The notes: generated by a model not told the origin, from the sequence alone. 64,000 nucleotides of DNA from Drechmeria coniospora (GCF_001625195.1 NC_054390.1:8467222-8531221), one strand, 5' to 3'; shown: positions 31,484 to 43,312, counted from the stretch's first letter. Program-made: numbers and translations.

Positions 31484-34389
31484 ACATGTACGGCACATGC
31501 CCAGGCGATGATGACGCTACTCTTTGCCTTTACCATGGCATCCGCCATTTTTATCGTCGCAGCCGGACGACGGACGGCGTACGATGTTGGCCATGGATGA
31601 ATGGTAATCATCACCATGGCCCGACAAAGGGGCCCCATCCGACAGTTTTTGCTTCGGGGCCTCGTGCTGCACGGCTCCCCGCCGCAGCTCGCTCGAAGCT
31701 TCGGTCCGTGCTCTGAGCGTCCACCAGGGCGTCGTGGAACTCGTCCACGACCTCACGAGCTAAGCAGCAGCGTATCTCGTTTCCGAGAGAACGGCATTGC
31801 ATCATGCCATTGGCCGTTCCTGATGCCCCATGGCATTCGGTCGCGACACGTGTAGCACCATGGTGCGCTTGCATGCACGCACCGCATCTCTCCACGCTTC
31901 GCATGTGGTGAACAACTCGCTGCAGGTGGACTGTAGTGCAGGTGGTGTGGTGGAGGTGTAGCGGAGGTGTACTATTATAGCAGCAAGTAAAAATTAATAC
32001 TGCAGGGCGTAAGGAGTAGCGGAGGGGCAGTGGAGGTGTGGAGGGGCAGTGGAGGTGTGCCGTGTTGGCTGGTGTAAGTACTCTAGTGCTGTACTCAGTG
32101 CGTGGAGTGCCGGTAATATTGCTTGTAAGTACTTGGGCATTCACTTACGGAAGCACAAGTTGGTATCCGGAATGCCGTAAGCAAGTACGGATAATCACAG
32201 CACACTTCCATGCAAGCGCTACGAGTATGTGTACGTGTAATACTTGCTAGTACGGCATGCACTTGCTGTAGGGAGTACTTGTGCGATGTGTGTGTGCTTG
32301 GTCGTTCGTGACGAATCGGTGGAGTTGCGCATCCCCCCGGTCGGACCCTGACGAGGAAGCCAAGCACTAACGGCCGCTCGGGAGCTAGGGGTGACAGGGC
32401 ACGACTCGAGTGGGGGATTTCTCGATTCCTTGGGCGCCGTGAGCGCTATATTTGTCAGGCGTACCGCCTGCGAGGCAGTTGGCCGGCACGTGCGACGCAC
32501 CATTGGACCAGCCGTCGCCCGCACCATCGGCGTTCGGCCGAATGAGTGGCACACAATCACCAAGATTTGCACCGAAAGGCACGAGTCCACCGCTTGTGCA
32601 AATGCCGAGAGTGACGAGAACTCAGCTCGCCGTGATGCTCCTCGAAGAAAGAATCGGCACTCGGCACTAGGCTTGCGTCTCCATCATTTTGCATTCACGC
32701 AACAATTCTTTGTCGGATGAATGAGGACTGACTTGCGCCAAAGACTTGCTCGACTCACCATCAACGACGGCGGTGATTTACACTCCACCTCCCCCCCCCT
32801 CCCCCTCCCCCTCGACCATCCCCTGCGGTGAGTGAGTCGACTGAGCAATCGGTATCCACCATCGCTTGCGTGAGTGTACTTATGCATCGCATCGCCATAT
32901 GTCCATCGGCGACGCGCAACCCCACGTTTCATACCTCACGGTTTCTACTGCACGACGGTGCACAGTACTAGCATATTTCGTCATGTACAATCGATGAGAG
33001 AATTGCCGTATCGCTATGGCCTAGTGAAGACCGCTTATGCAACGGCAGGCAGTCCTAGTGGTGGTGTAGCACGTCACTGTCGACGGGGGCAAACCGATCA
33101 GCATGTCGTAGGCCTCGTTCCAATGGAGGCGACTGCGTCATCTGGGCCACTTCGTCATGAAGAATTGCTGCCGACCCAAACAAAAGAAGGTCTCGATGCG
33201 CATCACGGAGCGATGTCACCGCGGGCGGAACTTTTGGTCCGGTTCGGTTAAGTTGCGTATCCTGGTATTATTCCATGGGTGTTGGCAGCTCACACCAACT
33301 CATACTGCCACAACGCACGAATAGTACAAGTACGTAATTCGGTACCGAGTGGCAACGGAGCCCTTTAGTTGTATTAAGTACGTAGTTGTAGTTGTATGTT
33401 TATGCGTGCGAAACTTGGTAATATTACGTCTGTGCGAAGTACCTCGTATAGATACCTTGTGGTGGTAGTGTAGCATGCTGCTGCAGGCGAGTTCGTGTAC
33501 ATGTGAGTACTTGAGTGAGCCGGAGCACCGTTGCGCCAAGTACGTCATGCAACCGGAGCTCCAGCTCCCGTCCCCTACAAGTAGAGTAAGTTAGTACATG
33601 TTCAACTAGTACTCTACGTACTACCTAGTGCTGTAGTACTGTAGTTGTAAGTACTGTAGGCCCCAGCGTCCTTGGCAGCACTCGCTGCGGTACCTGCACA
33701 CGTACATTATGAAGAAGATGGCGTCATCGAATACTTACAAGCACTGCCAAAAAAAAAGGCCCCAGGCCATGATCTGAACTGTATCTCAATACTGTCGTTG
33801 GCAATTTTTGGGGCTGGCAGCACGACAATCCAAGGACCACCAGTCGTCCGAACAAGGAGCAGTTATCCAGTCCGATGCACGACGTTGCCCATGGCGGCGA
33901 GCAAGCCCCCCATCACGGCCCTCGTGCCCGCACGTGTACAGTTCACCAACCGGCACCTTGGGCACCTTTGTGACTTGCCGTCGACGAGCTCGGTGCAGCG
34001 TGGCATCTTCCTTCCCGTCAGCACGGAAGATGCCTCTCTCTCAGCATGACGGCGCCCGACAACCATGATTCGTGGGCGCCACGGACTAGTGGTAGATTCT
34101 AGTGGCAGGGAACCGTTGGTGCTGTCCTCGGCCGACCGAGCTGTCCATTCCAGCGAGCAGTCGACGTCATCCGTCACCGTCACGTCATGCCTCCCTTACG
34201 ACGCGGCCTGGAGCTCTCTCTCCTCCCCCTTCCACCGGCCGCCTGCGACGTGCAGATAAAGCAAAAGCCTGTCCGTCTTTGTCGCCCGCTCCTCGAACTG
34301 CGCCGCACCCGCCGCTTCGCACGACACGCCCGCCCAGCCGCACATTGTCAACCGTCACTTCTACCGTCAACCGTCATCCATCCATCCCA
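31484..34389. other. Gene-poor region upstream of the Ish1-repeat gene
   Basis: GTAC-rich between about 32080-32280 and 33300-33660. A purine-rich tandem patch (ggagtagcggaggggcagtgg-like) lies at 32010-32060. No gene was supported; the last few hundred bases are the promoter and leader of the next gene. Confidence 0.4.
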
Positions 34390-36149
34390 ATGAGGTGCCT
34401 CGCCATCGTCCTGACGGCCAGTCTTGCCGTCCCCGGCATCGTCGCCGGCGGTTGGCTTCCCGGAACCAAAGCCGGTACGTGACCCGTCCTCGCGGCGAGC
34501 GTCGGTGCGAGCGTCGCCGCGACCTCGTGCACGGCTCCCTCTGACCCGCCTTGCCCGTGCAGTCTTCAACAAGTGGCACGAGACGGAGCTTGAGCGCTGG
34601 CTGTCGGACCACGGCGTTCCATTTCCCACGCCCGCCGACCGCAAGGACTTGGTCGACTTTGTCGAGAAGAGCTGGAACGACGTCGTCGTCGAGCCGTACA
34701 GGAGCTGGGACGCCGCCCAGCTGGCCTCTTTCCTCGGCGCGAAGACCAAGGACGCAGGGACCGACGCCGAGGGCACGGCCGAGAGCCTCATGGGCAACGT
34801 CAAGGCAAGATGGGACGAGACGGAAGCGGCCGGCCTCGGCTGGGCCACGAGTGCCAAGGACTGGATTCTCGACACGTGGTCCGAGAGCCAGCTGAAGGCC
34901 TTTTGCGACCAGCACGGCATCCCAGGCATGCGCCCCCTCCCTCGCCGCCGCGCGCGCTCTCGTCTCGCCGACGCTAACGTCGCTTCGTTTCCCTGCCCCA
35001 GTCCCTGAGCCGCACGATCGCGACAGCCTTCTCGAGAGAGCCCGTGCCGGCTACGACGCGGCGGCGAGCAAGGTCGGCGAGACGGTCGCGTACCCGGGCA
35101 ACTGGATGTACGCGTCCTGGTCCGACTCGGATCTTCGATCTTGGTTGGAGACGTACGGCTTCCCCACGCCTCAGGATGCCACGCGCGACGGCGTCATCGC
35201 CTCGGTCCGTCGCTACTCTCGAACGGCCCATCTCCACCGTCAGCGAGAGGCGGCCCGCGCCCGAGCCGAGGTGGAGGCCCGGTTCGCGACGTTGACCGAC
35301 GCCGTGCTTGATGGGTGGGACGAGTCTCGGCTCAAGGAGTTTTGCGACGAGAATGGCATCCGCCGGCCCCAGGGCACGAGGCTGAACGAGCTGCGCGCGC
35401 TCGTCCGTCACCGCCGCGACGCCGTCGCCGCCCGGGCGAGGTCGGCGTTTGGGGCGGCGACGTCGAATGCCGGCAACCAATACGCGAGGACGACCGACGC
35501 CGCCTCGGCCGCCGCCCGGGCCGCCTTTGACGAGGCGGCCGGCGCCTGGTCCGAGAGCAGGCTCAAGGCCTACCTCGACGCCCGAGGAATCCCCGTGGCG
35601 GCCGAGACGGGCGTCGACGACCTCTTGGCCCTCGTCCGCAAGCACGCCCACGGCGCGGCGACGGCCTCGACGGCGCACGCGCTCGACGACTTTTCCCGCG
35701 ACAACCTCAAGCAGTACCTGCTGAAGCACGGGGACGCGGCCGCTCGGGCCGTGGCGGAGAGGAGCGAGGCGACCCGCGACGAGCTGCTCGGCGCCGCCCG
35801 GGCGGCGTACTCGTCGGCCTCGACGGCCGGCGGCGCCGCGTACGCGTCGGCCACGGCCTACCTGGCATCGGCCACGGCGGCCGTCGAGAGGGACGGCTTT
35901 CGCTCGTGGTCCGAGTCCGACGTCAAGGCGTACCTCGACGGCTGCGGCGTGCCGGTGCCGCAGGGATCCAAGCTCGACGAGCTCCAGGCCGTCGCGCGCC
36001 GCCAGGCAAACTACTTTCGCCACGGCGCCTCGTCGCCTGCGGGGACCATGCTCGCCAAGCTCGGCGAGAGGGCGCAGGACGGATGGAGCTGGCTCGTCCA
36101 CCAGCTGAAGCTCGGCGGCACGAAGGCGGGGGCGCACGACGAGCTGTAG
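34390..36149 (+). CDS. Ish1/Msc1-type stress-response protein with about eight Ish1 repeats
   Basis: Exons are 34390-34474, 34563-34925 and 35002-36149, giving 531 aa. The N-terminus is a signal peptide or anchor (MRCLAIVLTASLAVPGIVAG). Then come helical Ish1 motifs of the form W-x-E-S-x-L-K-x-[FY]-x-x-x-x-G-[IV]-P. Examples are FNKWHETELERWLSDHGVP, WSESQLKAFCDQHGIP, WSDSDLRSWLETYGFP, WDESRLKEFCDENGI, WSESRLKAYLDARGIP, FSRDNLKQYLLKHG and WSESDVKAYLDGCGVP. S. pombe Ish1 is a stress-induced nuclear-envelope protein and yeast Msc1 a membrane-associated relative; the biochemical role is not established. Intron 2 (34926-35001) has a GC donor (cag/gcatgc), required to give HGIP-VPEP, with a gctaac branch-like site before the acceptor. 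Confidence 0.85.
34926..35001 (+). other. GC-AG intron of the Ish1-repeat gene
   Basis: A 76-nt intron with donor GCATGC after cccag and acceptor ccccag. The only GT donor that also keeps frame would leave a ~40-nt intron and add a basic low-complexity stretch in a conserved repeat. The GC donor is therefore preferred. Confidence 0.7.
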
Positions 36150-36853
36150 CGTCGGAAGCTCGCTCGCTCGGGCGTCGGAACCAAGGAATGGGTTCGTACC
36201 GGCGCCCACCGGGGGTTGCGGGAGAAGGCAGGTGGCGACGGATCGAAGCCGTTGCCCTTATGCGACCTCGTATGGCACTGTTCGAGCGGGGAGGGGAAGA
36301 CGATGACTTGTTCCAGAAGCAAGCCTTTGCACGGTCGTGTCCGAGTGGGATTCCAGAGTTTGTCCCTCGTTGACAGGAGCAAGCCTTGACACGGTCGTGT
36401 CCGAGTGAGATTCCGGAGCCTGCAAGGCGCCGCCATTCGCCCTTTTGGAGCTACCGTCACGGCACACGCACTTTCCGGCGCCTCGTATGCATCTGCTTGT
36501 GCTGCACGGCAAAGGCCATGATCGTGAGCATCCGGCAATGACGGCCGCATCTCACTTGGTGGGTACTGCCAGCCGGCCAGGGGTGGAGCAGGACGAGAAG
36601 GATTGCCACGCCTCCTTGGATCCTACCGTAAGGGTCTCGTTGGTGCCTATAGTGCGCACATGATGACCGTCCTCTTTGCCGGCTTGGTGCGGGAGCAGAG
36701 CTGGGCGAGGCTCGTGAGGGTACGGTGTACTTTTGTGCGAGGTGCACACGTACATGTGCATGCATAGGTACCTAGTACTATAGGTGCCCAGCACATGTAC
36801 AGTATAGTAAGTAAGCAAGCAAAGTATATACTTGGTATATTCCGTACACCCAC

Positions 36854-36918
36854 GGTGACAAAAGTGACGATTCAATTTGGTTGCGCAACTACTCAACAGT
36901 GAATCGACACCTTGCCCA
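36854..36918. mobile_element. Small inverted-repeat element, copy A
   Basis: Left arm ggtgacaaaagtgacgattca and right arm tgaatcgacaccttgccca form an inverted pair around ~25 bp. It is the shortest of four related copies. Confidence 0.7.
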
Positions 36919-38571
36919 CTATCATACCACGTCACTTGTAAGTCGTGCACATAAGCACAGTACTCCCTCACACTCACATGTGCCGTATTACTTGCTTGCA
37001 GCGCAGGCAACGGCGCCTAAGGATTCGTCGCCGTGTCCTGCAGGCGCTTACGGTGCCGTGGTAGGACGCTGCCCGAGTTTTTTTGTCGTCGCACGTGTAC
37101 GCTTGGCTAGGTGCACATGGATTGGACGCAAGTAGGGAGTACCGCGCGGAGTACATCCGCCGTACTTGTACTTCTGTCTGCAGCACAACTGTGTGCTCCG
37201 CCAGCAGATGCTGCACATGCACTCGTGCTCTGCCCTGTACATGCAAGTATTAGTACCTAGTGCCTAGTGTGTATTACTGCAAGCGTACATGCACGCTGCA
37301 TGTACAGCAAGTACTGCTACTGCTCGAACACCATTTACAAAACTACAAAGTACTCCTTACAGGGCACACCTTCCTACCACCAACTACCACTAAGGTTAGT
37401 AGGTTTGTACCTCTAGTATGCAACTGCTCTTGTAGTGAACGGGTGCTAGAATGTAGTACTCACCACGGCGAGCGTACACGTACATCGACTTGCATGGCTC
37501 CGTGGAACTTGGCTCGCAAGTATGGACTGCACGGTAAAACCGTTAAATGTCCGTGCCGCACGCGTAGCTGTACATGCACTCGCCGTACTTGTGCGTGCAG
37601 GCAACTGCTCACTGTGCAGAGTGCTGGACACGCACATGCGGTTGTGCTTGTACTTGCATCCAGCCTTGCCCACAGACCTACAAGCACATGTGACGTACGC
37701 CCAGGTACTCCGTACTCCGTACCGACCGAGTGCAAATGTGGCTGGCCATCTGCAGCACGATCGGGTCGCGAGTCAGCACCACATGCGCCGTCTTGACCGT
37801 TGGAAACTATTACTCCGATAAAATTGCTCATGTGCGGGCCTGAACGAAGGTTCAACCGTCGTTGTGCTTGCGCTCGCCGTCTCCGCACAACTACTCCGTC
37901 ATTCCTTGCTCTCAATGGAGCACTTGGATGGGTGCTGTGGGTACAACCGACATCTCGGAGCCACGTACGGAGTACTAGGTACTAGCATGCGGCCAACGTC
38001 CTATAGGAGCAGTATTATTACCGTTACCATTACCATTATTATTACTATTATCATGGGCAAAAGCATACAGTACTTAAGTAAGTACATGTACCGTACACCT
38101 ATGTAGCTGCTTACTTACATGCACATGCGCTCAACAAATTACAACAAAGTACGGAGTGCTGTACGGAGTACATGTACGGAGAACAACGAAGTAGTACGCA
38201 AGTACAAGTACAGCCATGCGTACTTGTACTTGTGCAGTATTTTCAAGCACGAGGACGGAGTGGCTGCAAGTACACGGTACATGGTCTTGTATTCGTGTCC
38301 CGGTCCATACGGAGGACATGTGCTTGCGTCGCAAGGACTTGCAACTATATACGTGTACTTGAGCACCTAGCACACATGTACGGAGGGTTACTTGGAAGCA
38401 GCTTGTGCGAGTGCAAGTACACCTGCAGTGCGTTGCAAGTACTTTGTGCCGCAAGTGTACTGCACCTGTACTTGGGTGTTGGTACGTGTACATGCACAGC
38501 ACAAGTAAGCGCAGGAGCAAGGACGCTGCATTTAATTACAGCGCTCCTGCTCCGCAAGTACTCCGCAAGCA

Positions 38572-38670
38572 CAGTCACCAGAAAAGGTGACGATTCAACT
38601 TTGGCAGTGTTACGGAGTGCAATGCTTCGTGCCGCCGTTGCAAAGCGAATAGACACCTTTGCCACCCACT
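38572..38670. mobile_element. Small inverted-repeat element, copy B
   Basis: Left aaaaggtgacgattcaact and right agcgaatagacacctttgcc are inverted. The centre is longer and includes a tacggag word. Confidence 0.7.
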
Positions 38671-39425
38671 AATATATCGTACTTGTACTTGGCACTCGCA
38701 CGCTCGTTGTGCACTTGCACATGAGCAAATACAGGCGCTGGCGTACTAGGCAAGCACCTACCCACTAGGTACCTGGTGGTAATGCCCCTAGTGTGCAGCG
38801 TTATAGGCGCTCGACTCCCTACAAGTGCGGGCCATCAAGTGCGGCGGCACACTTGCCCGTGCTTGCAGGCACTCGCACCCCTGGAAATAGCGGCAAGCGT
38901 GCTGCATCCTCGACGGAGATTACTTGCCGGTGCATACGAGCAAGGGATGCAAGTACGGAGTACGGAGTAGTCGGAGTTCTATTGCCAAGCGGGTCTCGCT
39001 CAGCAATATCACACATGGCATATAAGTTGTACATGTACATGTACGGTAATAAGCATGTGGATAATACCTGTAGGAATATACGCAGACGGGTAGGCAGGTC
39101 GCTGTGCTGGAAGTGATTGTTCATTGGGCACTAGGTAATACCTACCTGTAATTATGCGCATAGTGGTACCGGGCAGTGCTGCGGTGCAATGCCAGGCACC
39201 GCTCAAGGGCACGGCACTACCTACTAATACTTGTATGCAGTTGTAGGTGCCGCACACCAGCCAGTACCAGCCAGCCGGGGACTCGTGGCGGGCCTGCCGG
39301 AGTGGAGGTGAGGTGACCACGTCTCCATGCTAGAGTGCAACGGACAGCTTCGCTTCAAACATGCCAAGCAAGGGCAGGCAGACAGAATACAAGGCCGATG
39401 GACAGCATGGCCACGAGTGCCCGTC

Positions 39426-39484
39426 ATTCCCATTCGCTTCCTCATTCCCATTCGCTTCCTCATTCCCATTCGCTTCCTCATTCC
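39426..39484 (+). repeat. 18-bp tandem repeat
   Basis: Three full copies of attcccattcgcttcctc plus a partial fourth, virtually identical, so a recent expansion. Confidence 0.9.
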
Positions 39485-41377
39485 CTCCACGCAGCTCTCA
39501 CCGCTCCCATCAGCATCGTCCGCAACAAAGGCCACGCCCGTCTCTTCACCGCCGCCGTCGCAGTCCGTCGCTCCCGTCCTCCCCCGTCGGCCAGGTGGAG
39601 GAGACATTTCCTCTCCGGCGAGGCAGCACCGACGCGAGAGAGTGGCCGCCGCCAACGCGCTCCGAGATGAACCTGCACACCCGAGCACCGCGGCAGCTGA
39701 GCACGTGCGTCGTATTACATGTGCGCTGGCGGCGAAGACGAGGAGGACCCTCCATCCAAGGCAGCCGCCGCCAACGGCACCGTCCTCCAGGAGCCCCAAG
39801 GAGACGGCCGGCTCGAGCGATGGCAGGAAGGATGCCGTATTGCCCAGGGTCATGGATCTTGCCCGAGCGCTGGCCGTACAAGCATTGTGCGATCCAAGTG
39901 CAGGCAGTTGCACGGAGTACGGAGTGCAGCAATGCCAAGAATACGAAGCAAGTATTGATGCTTGCACCTTTTTACTCGTGTTGTCCGCAAGTACGACCAA
40001 AGCACACGTGCGGAGTATTGCACCTGCTTGTAATTACAAGTAATATAACGGACGTATACTGTAGGTAACAACACATACTCCGTACTGCAACTATTACTAG
40101 GTGCTCGGCAGGTAATTACTTACTGGGTACTTACTTTCCAGTACAGCAGGCAGGGCAGTGCTGTATCATCACTGCAAGCACCTGCACGACCTGCCCTTGT
40201 ACTACCTGTACGGCGGGCCAGTACCCCGAACTTGGTCCGGAGCACATCTTGTTCCCGGCACGGAGGAGTTAAGTAATAATACTCCACGGATACGGAGTAC
40301 ATGTATGTATACTTAGTACTCCACAGTACTGACAGGTGTACGGAGTACTTGCATGTACAGCATTGTCTCACCATTAGTAGCCTTTTAATAAAAACGGTAC
40401 CGGTACGGAGTGCCCTCGAGCGCTTAAGTAGTATCATGAGCTCGTAGCTCCAGGTGAACCTACAGCGATTCGTTCACATCTCCTGTGCGAGCTCACAGCA
40501 GGTCGAGTCCAGGTAGCACTCACAGCAAGTGCGTGTACGCATTCCATCCTACCTATGAATGCGAGTACGCGGCGCCAATGCCATCAGTTGCCATTGCTCC
40601 GTAACGCCCAGTACAGCACGTGTACCGTACAACACGCTGCACGGGTAGGTGTACTTGGTGTTGTGCTTGCAGTACTTGGGTGCACTTGGTGTTGTACATC
40701 AGGTGTACTTGCAAGCATGAGTGTACATGCGAGCGCCAAAGTAGTTCCTGTCCGCTGTAGTTGTACAAGTACTCTCCGTACTTGGTTGCAAGCAAGTATG
40801 TACATTTGATTTCATGTTGGAGTACGGAGTACACCTGCGTGATACATGCCAAAGCACTCCGCACTTGCGTGGGCACTGTACCTGTACATGCACCTGTATA
40901 AGAGGTAGGTGGTGGGAGGCATGCATGGCCTGGCAAGTGTACAGCCGGTGTAGGTGTGCTCCGGTACGCCGTGGAGGTGCCGCGCAGTACTCCGTAGAGC
41001 AGACGTACCTTGCTGTGCTGCTAGCACCCGTGCGCTGGCTCCGACCGCCCGTGTGCGGAGGGTTCTGCAACGAATTTCAGTGCAGGCACGGAGTAAGTAG
41101 AGCATGGATTTGGGCGCAGGACAGGTACATGCATGCTGTGAATAGCGGCAAGTACATGTGCCGAGTGCCGTGAATAGCGGTACATGCGCCGAGTGCTTCG
41201 CACAAGTACCACTGCAAGTACTCCATAACTCCATACATGCACATGAACCGACAGCATGTACTTGCATGCAACCACTGTACGTTGAAGCACAGTTGTAGGC
41301 CTTTGGCCACCGGTACTTTCTTACGTAAGGAACTCCATATAGGTGCCTGAACCGAGCACCTCCCTAGCACAAGTACA

Positions 41378-41456
41378 GTCACCTGACAAAAGTGACGATT
41401 CAGTTTTGGCAGCGCTACTCCTACAAATTGAATCGACATTTTTGCCACCCCACTGT
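41378..41456. mobile_element. Small inverted-repeat element, copy C
   Basis: Left tgacaaaagtgacgattcag and right ttgaatcgacatttttgcca are inverted, with centre ttttggcagcgctactcc. It is the best-preserved copy. Confidence 0.75.
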
Positions 41457-41457
41457 G

Positions 41458-41458
<1 letters not shown>

Positions 41459-41492
<34 letters not shown>
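41459..41492 (+). repeat. (AAGC)n microsatellite
   Basis: Eight consecutive aagc units between copies C and D of the small inverted-repeat element. Confidence 0.9.
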
Positions 41493-41493
<1 letters not shown>

Positions 41494-41519
41494 CTGTACT
41501 TACACCTCCATGCAAGTGC

Positions 41520-41600
41520 CGGGGTGGCAAAAGTGTCCATTCACTTTGCAGCAGCGGCGCTACCAGCATTGAATCGTCCTTTTTGTCTAGTGCCTGACTA
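41520..41600. mobile_element. Small inverted-repeat element, copy D
   Basis: Left ggggtggcaaaagtgtccat and right ttgaatcgtcctttttgtct are inverted, with a centre containing gcggcgctacc. It lies 65 bp from copy C. Confidence 0.7.
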
Positions 41601-42089
41601 GTAATACTGCGCTTAACACTATAGATCCAAGTTCTGTATATTGGCGCGACGGCTATTACTAATAATTTGTCATGCCTACCCCGTTCTGCGTCGGTCTGCT
41701 CCGGACTTTGGTACTCGTCACAGGTTGGAAGCGCGCCCGATACACATGCGCACACCGGAATACCAATGGCAACAGCGAGCAAACGTGCAGAGACGACGTG
41801 TCCACAAGGCGTATCTATTACGGAAACAGTTCCAGCCTTGCCCGTCCCCCCCTGCGGCCCCCCTGAGACTAGCAAGTAATGGGTATGATTAGCGTGCTTG
41901 ACCTGGGAAAGGCGGCGTCATCCCGCGGCGAGAATACGAGCCGGTGTGCTGGCGCTCGCATCCGGAGTTGCTACCTCTATGGTGTGCGTAGAGTGGCCAA
42001 GTTTTCAAGTGGTCTTCTAGACGATGACCCAGGCAAAGTCTCCCGCTCGTTGCCCTCGCAAACTCGTCCCTGCTGGGTGCCGAGTTTGG

Positions 42090-42096
42090 TATAAAA
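42090..42096 (+). promoter_or_regulatory. TATA box of the Cys-rich secreted-protein locus
   Basis: TATAAAA, 80 bp upstream of the ATG at 42176. It is a strong consensus element and supports a once- or still-functional gene. Confidence 0.65.
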
Positions 42097-42175
42097 GCAG
42101 GGCCATGCCCGAGCACGCCGAGCAGGTCGACCGACAACACTCGCCAGCAACGACCTGACGCATTCTCCATCCACC

Positions 42176-42460
42176 ATGAGGGCAACCATCGTACTCTGCA
42201 TCGTCCCGCTGGTTCTCGGGGCCGTCGAACCGGTCACGAACCCTGCCTGTTCTCAACCCAACCCGAAAGTGGTCAGCAACGGGTGGTGGCCCTGATCGGT
42301 CAATTCGCAGACGCAGGCCTGGTGCGCCCTCGAAAAGGCGTGCAACAGGGATCCCAGCGAGGTCGACTGCCCGCCGAGACACACCCACTCGGAGTGCCGG
42401 TTTATCGGTGGCCTTCGCTTCAAGCTGTGCGAGCTGTCAAGGAACGCGACCCGTATATGA
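42176..42460 (+). pseudogene. Small cysteine-rich secreted protein with internal TGA (pseudogene or unusual intron)
   Basis: ATG 42176 opens a signal-peptide-like start (MRATIVLCIVPLVLGAVEP). The same frame is interrupted by TGA at 42293-42295 (codon 40), then continues to a second TGA at 42458-42460. The downstream part is Cys-rich: TQAWCALEKACNRD, EVDCPPR, SECRF and KLCEL. With NPACSQPN before the stop this makes six cysteines after the signal peptide. A phase-0 intron 42233-42310 (78 nt, donor gtcacg, acceptor ttcgcag) would remove the stop but also one cysteine. A 42-nt intron from 42269 is another option. A TATAAAA box precedes it. Either a recently disabled effector-like gene or a spliced one; the family is unknown. 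Confidence 0.55.
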
Positions 42461-42842
42461 GACACTGAGGGGCGCCCGTCGAAACATGGCCGCCGCAGAC
42501 TTTACGACGCTTCCACTTGCCCGCATTTCTGCCGGCGATGCCTGCACAAGGACGCGCACCGTCGCTTCCCTTTCTCGTCACGCGCGCTCTCGAAGCCAAG
42601 GGAGGGGATCGTGCTTGAACGATGATGAACGCGACGGCCAACCCATGGGGCGAAGAACCGCCTGACGTGCCCTGTTTGTGCCGAACACGCGGCGGACCGA
42701 CGGGCAACGATTCGTTACTGGTACGCGCGAGCTTTACGAGTTGGCGAGCCGGCTGCGGCGAGGGCGCAGGAAGGCGAGGGCACAGGAAGGCGAGGACGCA
42801 AAAATGAATCATCCGTATGCCCAACATGGGCGTGCGTGAAAC
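42461..42842. other. Intergenic between the Cys-rich locus and the 120-bp repeats
   Basis: No gene was recognised. A short direct duplication (gcgaggg/cacaggaaggcgagg) lies near 42757-42800. Confidence 0.45.
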
Positions 42843-43312
42843 AGGACGTAATGATAAAAGGGTGTCCATGAGTGTAAAGAAGTAACGAATAGGACAAGAA
42901 TAGCCTATTGGTTTCCCGAATAGTCCATTGGTTTCTTCTGGATACTGTGAATGCCTTGACGCTTACGAGCTGGGCGTGCATGAAACTGGACGTAATGATA
43001 GGGTGTTCATGTGTGTAAAGAAGTGTCGAATAGAACAAGAATAGTCTATTGATTTCCCTTGGACATATGAATGCCTTGACGCTCACGAGCTGGGCGTGCG
43101 TAAGACAGGACGTAATGATAGAAAGGTGTCCACGTGTGTAACAAAGTGACGAATAGAACAAGAATAGTCTATTGATTTCCCTTGGACATATGAATGCCTT
43201 GACGCTCACGAGCTGGGCGTGCATAAGACAGGACGTAATGATAGAAAGGTGTCCACGTGTGTAACAAAGTGACGAATAGAACAAGAATAGTCTATTGGTT
43301 TCCCTCGGACAG
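42843..43312 (+). repeat. Tandem repeat, ~120-bp unit, four copies
   Basis: Units begin ggacgtaatgata at about 42844, 42988, 43108 and 43231 and share gtgtccacgtgtgtaa, gaatagaacaagaatagtc and atgccttgacgctcacgagc. The last two copies are nearly identical; the first has an internal partial duplication (attggtttcc) and is 144 bp. The array ends ~165 bp before the ABC transporter stop codon. Confidence 0.9.

Larger units (their letters stand above)
36150..42089. other. Gene desert dominated by GTAC / TACGGAGTAC words
   Basis: About 6 kb without a convincing gene. GTAC palindromes, gtacttgtac, tactccgta and gtacggagtac recur continuously, especially 36730-41600. Small inverted-repeat elements, an 18-bp tandem repeat and an AAGC array are annotated separately. 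Many listed frames translate as Cys/Tyr/Thr-rich noise caused by the repeated words. Confidence 0.55.

Noticed and set aside
33672..33790. Peptide ALPKKKAPGHD resembling the KAPGPDGI motif of non-LTR reverse transcriptases
   Set aside because: Only one short motif matches. The following residues show no RT block and no second RT motif occurs nearby, so a LINE fragment is possible but not supported.
36700..41600. Numerous 60-180-aa frames in the desert
   Set aside because: Their translations are generated by repeated GTAC/TACGGAGTAC words in all frames, with no signal peptides plus stops or motifs that would single one out.
42820..43312. CRISPR-like array
   Set aside because: Repeats of ~120 bp are directly tandem without unique spacers, and the genome is eukaryotic.
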